DNA of 64,000 nt from Macropodus opercularis (taxonomy: Eukaryota; Chordata; Actinopteri; Anabantiformes; Osphronemidae), in contig JAUCMP010000026.1 of the NCBI GenBank assembly GCA_030770545.1, forward strand, positions 7,729,001-7,793,000, read 5' to 3'. The stretch's first letter is position 1, and each line of letters begins with the position of its first letter. The notes below the pieces were generated by a model. That model did no database searches. It was not told the DNA's origin and saw nothing but the letters and a program-made list of their open reading frames with translations. Shown here one piece after another: positions 56,407 through 64,000 of the stretch. The translations under genes were made by a program, and so were the position numbers.

Positions 56407-57700
56407 TCTCTCCCTTTACTCTGTTATCCATGTCTTCAGTGCAAACAGGCTCCAGGAGAAGCAGGTGTCCCTCCGCTGGGATAAATAAACAGCAAACCAG
56501 GATCCAGGAGTAGGAGGGTGTGTGTAGAGTGAGGGAGGAGAGTGGGGGAGGAGGAGCAAGTTTCTCCTCTCTGCCAGGAGAAACTTTAAATGTGGCTGAT
56601 AGCATCTTTTAAGCCATTCTGGCTGTTTTTAATCTAGTGTCACTGGCTGCTATTGTACACGTTCTGCTTGTTTGTTTTCATCCTTTTATCACAACTAACC
56701 TACTGTAAACTGTGCAGGATTGCGAAGAGGCGGTAAAAATAGAGATTATCACAGCAGTTTGACACATGTGATATTTTTTATTTATGTCTGTCGTAGGAAT
56801 GAATGTGTTCCTGTTTTGTGCCCCTTTCTGCAGGATGCTACATGTTGTTAACTGTCCAGAGTTTCCCCCTATTTGCTTTCATGCTAATGCACCTTACATT
56901 TGCATGCCTTTGGTGGTTCTGGGGGTGTGTGTAACTAATTTGCCTGTTTCTTACCTGCAGCTAAACAGGCTGTTGATGAGCAGACCACCAGGAGAAAGTA
57001 GGCACCTTTCTGTGTCAGTGACGCTTTATGAATGCTCATGGCGAAATGTGGCGGCTTTAAATTAAGGTGTTTGCATTAAGATGCAAATATTACATTACAT
57101 TCTGTTAGATAAAATGTTCCCTTTAAAACATAGACTGCAAATGCATAAGCAGTGAAATGGAGTAAACCAAAACCTGTGGAGGAGAAATAAGACATTGTTT
57201 CCGACAAACAAACAAAGGCATGAACAAAAGTAAGGAGGGGAAAAGGCGTCTGCATTATTATCTCCACAAATCTCTTAAAAAGTACAGCTGTTTGTTCCTT
57301 CAGCCTGGGACTAAAGATTTAATGCCTTGATTAACGCACCAGTCTGATGTGAGCGACATGAGATGTGTTGTTCCCTCCCCTGAACTTTCTTACTCATCAC
57401 ACTTTGAATGCATGTGATCATGGGATCTACAAACAGAAGGAAGGATTTCCGCAAGTGAGGCAATGTGCGTAGGGGCACCTGGCTTGATATCTGGTTGTGT
57501 CAACGCTTTCTTCTTCATGGCAGCTTGATTTTAGTATCAGAGTTGTCTTAATAATGAAGCCAGGTCCCCGTTGAGCACTGCAGCATATCACCCTTCAAAC
57601 TCTGATGCGTCCTTATATTATATTTAATATATTTTGTTCTATATCATGCGTCTTGGTTTCTATTTCATTATTACAACCCCAAATGATAAAATCACAGCTG

Positions 57701-58033
57701 TTTAACCCTGTTTTCCCACTGGTTCGCCGGACAGGCTCAGGTAGGGGCCAGCAGTTGAGCCAATCACGACCGCACAGAGGGTAATTGACAGCGAGACCCC
57801 GCCCCTTTATGCACCTGTAATCCAATCCGCTGGCCTGTCACAGGTAAAACCGGCCTCGGTTTGTCAGCATTGCCCCAAAAAAGCAGAAAAGCCGACAAAA
57901 CCCGTTCTCTTAGTAGGGGACGCGTTGTTTGTTGCCGCGGCCCTCATCCAGCGTTAGCGGCGCAGTTCACCACGGTAAAGAAGACGGATCGGATTTTCAG
58001 TACCAACTAGAAAGTCCAGTTCGACCGACCGAG
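57701..58033 (+). promoter_or_regulatory. grhl1: grhl1 proximal promoter and 5' UTR
   Basis: The 300 bp before the grhl1 ATG are richer in GC and CpG than the upstream interval, which fits a promoter or 5' UTR. An inverted repeat, AAACCG and CGGTTT around a 4-bp spacer, occupies 57847-57862. The transcription start cannot be placed. Confidence 0.5.
57847..57862. promoter_or_regulatory. grhl1: AAACCG-4-CGGTTT inverted repeat near the grhl1 start
   Basis: Perfect 6-bp arms separated by GCCT, 172 bp upstream of the start codon. Each arm resembles a Grainyhead half site (AACCG), but the spacing differs from the compact AACCGGTT palindrome. Confidence 0.35.
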
Positions 58034-61000
58034 ATGTCACAGGAGCATGACAAGTAAGTTGTCCTGACTCTCCACGTTTAGCCGGCGCAACGGGCAGCTC
58101 GGCGCAATTAGCTTTTAATCCTAACCTTGCATTTACGTTGGGAATATATATATATTTTTTTAATTTTTTCACCTGTGTTTTCGCGGTGTTGAGTTCACGG
58201 CACGGACGGATTTTAAAAGCCGCGGTCACCGCTGATCCAACTCCGGCCTCCCGCTGTTTTCCTAAATTCTCTTCTGCTATTTGGGCAGAATGTAAGCGTT
58301 TAAAAAACAACAACAACAACAACAACTCTAATTAAACCTCGTTGGTTCGCTCTGTTTAGGCTTAGGTTTACAAGACGCCGTGAACGTGATTCTATCAGTT
58401 CCTTTCCCGTGGTGTAACTCCGCTGACTTCACCTGTCACAAGTCCGTACAGGTGCGTCTCCACCTGTCGTGCGAGCCGCGCAGCCTGTCAGAGTAAAAGC
58501 GGACCCGTGGAGGCGATGGGCGGCTTAGTGTTTGATTTTGCTATAAGCTCCAGCGGTTCTGCGGATACTGTTAATAACATTTGTTCAGGAATAGGACCTG
58601 GACCTCGGGACCTGGAGGGAGCTGTCAGCTGAAGGGGACTAAGGAGATCTGATCGGTCTAGATTAAGAAGAATATAAAGGCAGGGATGTTGGTGTTAGAC
58701 GGATTATTAATGTGTGTTCTGCATGTTTTTTGAGGGCAATAACAGGGAGACTCTGAGGGGGAGTGAAACTGTACACCTGCTAGGCGTTGTCTCGTCTACT
58801 GACACAATGTAAGCAAGCACGGGGTGATGTGAAGTTTTAGTGGATTTTCCTCGCGAGTCAAATGTTTTGTCAAATTCACGACGCCCCAAAGAAAAGACGT
58901 AGCTTTTATAGAGGAAGAGGTACGTGTGCTTTTTCTACATTAAAAATGAAAACGTGTCTATTGGTGTTTCATTTCTGCAAGTGCCATCTGCTTTTATTTC
59001 TGCCTGGGAAAGCAAACTCGCTTTTTCTTTTTTTTTTCTTTTTTTTATCTTTTGCAATATACTTCATGTCGCTTCAAGAGATTTATGGCCTTGAAAGAAT
59101 GAATCTTATCAGGTTGCGGTTTTTAAATAGCACAATTAGATATAGGATTTCTAATTATCACTTTGACCATTGAGAGGCAAAAGCTCTTTTTGTTGTGGAT
59201 ACTCAACATGGAAACTGCACCTCTCTGTTTACACTTTATCACAATTGCTTGGTTGTGGCAGAAAACCGTGGATGGAGGAAGATGTTTTCTAGCTGTGTGT
59301 GTGATTAAAGCTAGAGATGTACACTGCAGGTAACCCTCTATGTAAACAGATGCTCAACAAACATGAACATTTACTGTAAACAAACATTGTCACCGTTTTA
59401 AACCTTCAGTATTTTCTCATTTCCTGAATCCAAATCCTGTATTTTTTTTAAAATTCCTACATACATTAGATGTTTACCTGAATTTACTGGACCGAAATGG
59501 GCCTGTTTAGATCACAATAAGTGGTTGAGACAAAAAATAAAGCTTCTTTCAGCCTTTTCAGTTTCAGTCTCCCAAAGCCTCACAAGATGGAAGACGAGGA
59601 AACAAGATGCAGGTTGTCCAAAACAACTTGTGATTAGTTTTCTCAAACGGGTAGAAAAAAAAAACGGTAGCGTGATGACGTTAAAACACGGGAATGTAGC
59701 AGGGTCACTTACGTCACTTGCGGTCAGCTTCTCAGCCTATGAGGGATCGCCGTGCTGGAGTCGCCCCACTGGACGAGCCTGTAGAGCATCTTTTTCTCGA
59801 GACATATCTGTGGTTCAGTGACTGAGATTTGTTGCACAATCGTGGAAAAGCTTGAACAACAGGTCTTAGATAAAGAGCATCTATGGATGATCTCTGTCTT
59901 ATAACCTGTTTGTTTTGAATGAGGGTGTGATTGTAGTACTTGGCTTTGTGAAATTGTACAAAGTCACTGAGGAGAATCAATCTGTTGCTCGCACATCTCT
60001 GCCTTAAAACAACCATTCATATCCTAATACATTTTCTTTGCAAGTTAAGTTGATTAAAGTCCCATTTCCCCGCAGTAAGCGTGCAGTCCTGGTTCTCCAG
60101 AATGAGTCAGGTTACAGCGGGCAGCGTCGGCCCTTCACCACAGAGGACGAAGCCTGGAAGTCATTTCTGGAGAATCCGCTGACAGCTGCCACTAAGGCCA
60201 TGATGAGCATTAACGGCGACGAGGACAGCGCGGCTGCTCTCGGCCTGCTTTACGACTACTATAAGGTAACAGAGGCAGGCACACAAACAGGCAAATTGTT
60301 TTAGTAATCAGTCGCAAAATCTGTACCCACAGTGTACAGACCAACCACTGAGCAACATCTGTGATGTAACCGATCTAGCTGCCTGTATTGGCAGCAGGAT
60401 GACCCGAGCTGTTGGATGTGATGTGGTCAGATGCTGAGCGGCTGTGTTTACCCTCCCATACAGGTGCCCAGGGAAAAGAGAACAATACCCCCGAGCAAGC
60501 AAGAATCACTTGTCTCTGATGTGGATCACAACAAAAGGTGAGCGGCGGGCCCTCCCCTGATACCACCCCCCCACGTTTAAAAGCAGAGGGCGACCGAGAC
60601 ATTCAAGCTCTTTAACATCCTCTGAATGTTGTATGTGGTTTGGAGTGTTTGAAGAAGTTTTAACTTCTCAATATAGTCTATTTAAATCCAGTCACAGTGA
60701 TGTTTCCAGCTTGAGAGCTGTTGAGGTGTCGTCCTTGAGTTCGTGTATAATTCGCATGCTGTGATAATAATACTTGAATAAGCGAGGTTCTGCGTTTTCC
60801 TTTCCTGCAGACACCAGATCCAGCCTGGAAACTCCATTTCACCTCAGCAGGACAACGGTATGGAGAACAGGATTCCGGTCCTGAAGACGCCCTTCAATAT
60901 TCTTCAGCTGACCCCAGACAAGAGGGCCCAGTTCCCTTCACCAGGTTTGACCACAATCGCAAGCATTGATTTGAAACGGACTTAAAAACCCCAAAACCTG

Positions 61001-62584
61001 ACCACAGGTTTGTTTCTTCCAACTATTCAGACACGACCGTCATGGTTTCTTTTACCACAGTGCCAAATTACCCGCCCGTCAAAACCGAGGTGCCCACCCA
61101 CAGCTTCTCAGTGACCGTGCCAAACAACTGTGCCGAAACCGACGCTCACGTGGCCGTCTTCGAACGCCAGCTCGCCCACAGCACGCCCCCAGACTCCACG
61201 TTCACCGAGGGTTTCAAGGACAGTTCCCAGGAGGTGAGTGTTTCGATGCCCCCTTTTCTTTAAATGAGCTAATGCTTCCCTATGACCACCCCTCCTCCTC
61301 CTCCTCTCCTCTCTCAGATCTCTCCTATCAGACAATAGGATATTCACCTGATCCCACGGAGCCAGCGGTGGGCTCAGCCTTCCCTGGTTTTATTTGAACA
61401 TGCTAAAATAGCGGCCAGTGTGTTATTATGCCATTGTCTCCCCAACACAATAAAATGCTGTACTTTTCTCCTACAATAGCCAAAGCCCTTTCTCCTTCCT
61501 CTTTTTAACCTGGAGGGGGATTACCTTAGAAAAGAGTAACCCAACAAAACCCCAGTACAGGAGGAGGCGAGGGGGGTTGGCATAGAAACAAGAAGTAAAA
61601 TAAATGGGATGAGGTGGAAGAATGAGGGAATAAAATATGCACAGACTGTGATAAGTGGTGGAAGAAAGACAGGGAAATCCCCAAGAGGCACTATTCTAAA
61701 GCACCAGCTATTTCTCTGGAGAATTAAAAGCAGCGCTGAATAAGATAACTTTATAATCAGAGGAGCTGTTTACTGTCCTCCTCGTCCGGTGTCTTCCTTT
61801 AACGCTCTTGTATTTGTGCTGCAGGTATTTCCCTTCCCTGGGGATCTCCAGTTACGTATGCCCTCCATGACGCCGGAGGACTACACTCAGTTTGACACCA
61901 TGCAGGGGTAAGTCGCGCTGCCCTCCGTGCGAGTGACGAGGTCCTGGTCCTAGTTTACAGCTTAGCTCAAGAGCTTTCTTATTATCAATACAGCAAAATC
62001 AGCTTCTACAGTTTATGACCATTCATACATTACATTTTAGGAATAATTTTGAGTACACTCTGGAGGCATCCAAGTCTCTGCGTCAGAAAACAGGTGATGG
62101 GACGATGACCTACCTCAACAAGGGCCAGTTTTACCCAATCACCCTCAGGGAGATCGACAACAAAGGCATCCAGCAGCCCATCACCAAAGTCAGGGTAAGG
62201 AAGAACCAATAAGTGACCCGGCAGCAATGACCAGCTTGGGTTTATTCGGACAAATCTTATGGCTAATGTGTAATTTCCAGAGTGTTGTGATGGTGGTGTT
62301 TGGAGAGGAGAAGTGCAGAGACGATCAGCTGAAACACTGGAAGTACTGGCACTCGAGACAGCACACTGCCAAGCAGCGATGTCTCGATATCGGTAAGAAC
62401 AACTGCAGCCGAGCTTCTTTCCTTAAACGAACAAAGGTGCTGAGACCTTTACTATGAGCTCGGTATTAAACTGTTGTTTATTGTTACAGCTGACTACAAG
62501 GAAAGTTTCAACACTATTGGCAACATTGAGGAGATTTCCTATAACGCCATCTCCTTCACCTGGGACACCAACGAGGAGGCCAAA
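58034..62584 (+). CDS. grhl1: Grainyhead-like transcription factor 1 (3' partial)
   Basis: CP2/Grainyhead transcription factor that drives epithelial barrier and desmosome genes in the nucleus. Nine coding exons are visible: 58034-58053, 60076-60265, 60464-60537, 60811-60944, 61031-61233, 61825-61907, 62041-62194, 62281-62392 and 62490-62584, totalling 355 residues in one frame. The N terminus (MSQEHDNKRAVLVLQNES) and the conserved segment from EDEAWKSFLENPLTAATKAM to LGLLYDYYK match GRHL1. The middle is a variable activation region containing DTTVMVSF and RQLAHSTPPDSTF. The CP2 DNA-binding domain starts at about residue 235 (NNFEYTLEASKSLRQK) and continues through FYPITL, HWKYWHSRQHTAKQRC and ADYKESFN. 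The rest of the DNA-binding domain and the dimerisation domain lie right of the window. The exon 4 donor (GTTTGA) is weak, but the join restores PDTTV. Synteny supports GRHL1 over GRHL2 or GRHL3. Confidence 0.95.
58054..60075 (+). other. grhl1: grhl1 intron 1
   Basis: This 2.0 kb intron follows the tiny first coding exon. Its first 500 bp are CpG-rich and could contain an extended promoter or an alternative first exon. An AAC trinucleotide repeat is at 58306-58326. I see no coding similarity. Confidence 0.75.
58306..58326 (+). repeat. (AAC)7 microsatellite
   Basis: Seven AAC units near the 5' end of grhl1 intron 1. Confidence 0.9.
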
Positions 62585-64000
62585 GTAAGACCGTTACAGA
62601 AAGATGAAGACACGCAATGAGAAATAACAACCACTCGCCCACGCTCCTCCTAACAGTCAAACCTCTCCAAGCTCCTGTTTCTCCTTCTGTGTTCATGTCA
62701 AAACAAACCGTGTTTGGTTCTTAGGGTCACTGGTGACCCAAGGTTTCCTCGAACATCCTCGTCTTATAATATGAGCCCTGATCTCAACACACATTATAAC
62801 TTTCAGTCAAAAATGGGCTGCGCCTTTTTATTGAAGCCCTCACGTGGAGCATAGAATTAGGTTTCAGGTAGTGACACGTCTTTGTTGGTGATCATTCGCC
62901 ACTTTGTTCACTGAAATTCTCAAACGGTCGTTGAAAGGAAATAGGGTCTTAAACAGAGGAGAGAAGATGCCGACACGTCATCGCCTCTCCTTGTGTGTTT
63001 ATTGCGTGTGCGAACGGCTTTGGCCGCTCTATACACAGTCACACACAGACTGATCCAACCTGCCTGTCACCGCTGTTGTTGTAACGCTGCACGTTAATGC
63101 GTTTCTGAAACACCAGACAGGAGCAACAAAGAGCAGAGGAATGAGGAAACTCAGCAGACCGGATTCATCCGAAAAGAAAGCAGAGGAGCAGCTCCCTCCC
63201 GCTGTTCTACTCTCGATTTTTTCGTTTGCCGCTGACCCTCATGTTGCCGCCTGGCGCTGTTTTCACCAACAACCCGAGCTGGACATTGACTGACAGTCTA
63301 GCAGACAGGGAGACAAAATGGCGCATGGCTCGTCTCCAGTTCTCTCTAGGCCGTGCTTAACATAAATAAAGCCACACACCAGGATGTGGGTCCAACTGTC
63401 TCGTGACCCGAGGCCTGTGTTCATAGGATGTTCATCCTCTTGCTTGTTTTCATGGCTTCACCGTGTGTATTTATCGCCCGCCAGGTTGTTTGATCGTCCC
63501 ATCGGTGTGGTGTTGGGTGACAGAGGAAGATGTGCGTGTGCAGCTTAACCCTGGGGGGGTTGCCCTGCAGTATATACATGTTTGTGGTGTATTTGCAGAG
63601 GACAACTCCTCCCTTATGTTTACCTGCCCAGGGGCCGTGCATTAGTCATGAATGTCTGTTCAGCAGCATGTCCGCGTTCTTCTTACCCCTCACAGAACAG
63701 TGTCCCTTCATCAGCACAAACCCTCCTATACGCTGTCATTTAGACATTTGAGGCTCTTTAGACTATCTGTATTAAGTCATATCTGCCGCTTGCACCGTGG
63801 ATCCTCTGCGTCAGATGTTTCCAACGTTCCTTTATGGTATGGTGTTTTGTTGACACAATAATAACCTGTTTTCAACACAAGCACCAAGAAACAAAGCAGC
63901 ATCTTCACGTTGATGCAGTTTCTTACGTCGGACAATAGAGGGCAATGCAGAACACGTAATGAGCTCTGACATGGAGGCCTTGAGTGCTACACAGTACAAC
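62585..64000 (+). other. grhl1: grhl1 intron 9 (runs off the window)
   Basis: The sequence after the GTAAGA donor contains no segment matching the next expected part of the Grainyhead DNA-binding domain, so the following exon lies beyond 64000. Short open frames at 63421-63861 are not recognisable. Confidence 0.7.

Larger units (their letters stand above)
41501..57700. other. gene-free interval between ywhaq and grhl1
   Basis: About 16 kb in which I recognise no exon, RNA gene or intact transposon. The open frames are short, overlap on both strands and match nothing I know. In human, TAF1B occupies this position; I do not see its coding sequence. Contents that can be named are AP-1-type heptamers at 42-47 kb, an AACCGGTT site at 50821, further GRHL-like half sites at 53598-53742, and a CA microsatellite at 56361-56406. 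Segments near 46500-46700 and 50500-50680 have less low-complexity sequence than the surroundings and could be conserved non-coding elements. That is an impression, not a measurement. Confidence 0.6.

Noticed and set aside
56330..56605. 91-codon minus-strand frame encoding Cys/Val repeats
   Set aside because: The repeats come from translating the CA microsatellite.
41501..57700. search for CRISPR-like arrays, tRNA genes or an intact DNA transposon
   Set aside because: No regularly spaced repeats, cloverleaf with B-box, or transposase-like frame with terminal inverted repeats was seen.

Overview
The window is nuclear DNA from a ray-finned fish, most likely a teleost. The genes have many short exons with GT/AG introns, often under 150 bp, poly(A) signals and CA/TG microsatellites. 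Gene order matches the block I know from human chromosome 2p25 (ASAP2, ITGB1BP1, CPSF3, IAH1, ADAM17, YWHAQ, GRHL1). The teleost call rests on compact introns (cpsf3 spans 3.9 kb) and modest protein divergence. The species, and which teleost duplicate (a or b) each gene is, cannot be read from the window.

Layout, left to right. asap2 (+, 5' end outside the window, coding 526-12427) encodes an Arf GTPase-activating scaffold with BAR, PH, ArfGAP, ankyrin and SH3 domains. itgb1bp1 (-, 14853-15923) encodes the ICAP-1 integrin adaptor. cpsf3 (+, 16984-20878) encodes the endonuclease of mRNA 3' processing. A single-exon dnajc30-like gene (-, 22098-23042) encodes a probable mitochondrial J protein. 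iah1 (+, 23495-25186) encodes an SGNH ester hydrolase. adam17 (-, 26438-35009, 19 coding exons) encodes the TACE sheddase. ywhaq (-, 36663-40544) encodes a 14-3-3 protein. About 16.5 kb without recognisable genes follows (41.5-57.9 kb). grhl1 (+, 58034 onward) encodes a Grainyhead transcription factor and runs off the right edge after its ninth visible coding exon.

All splice models were built by eye from GT/AG boundaries and reading frame. Each complete gene sums to an exact multiple of three: itgb1bp1 198 aa, cpsf3 690 aa, dnajc30 314 aa, iah1 242 aa, adam17 859 aa and ywhaq 247 aa. asap2 contributes 843 in-window residues and grhl1 355.

The genes are unrelated housekeeping and signalling genes, not a pathway. 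They alternate in orientation, giving two head-to-head pairs (itgb1bp1/cpsf3 and dnajc30/iah1) and three tail-to-tail pairs (asap2/itgb1bp1, cpsf3/dnajc30, iah1/adam17). In the last two tail-to-tail pairs, poly(A) signals on opposite strands lie within 30 bp of each other. Relative to the human order, TAF1B is not seen between ywhaq and grhl1, and a dnajc30 gene sits between cpsf3 and iah1. I saw no CRISPR array, phage, intact transposon, tRNA or rRNA. I found no clearly novel biological system; the most useful leads are regulatory and structural.
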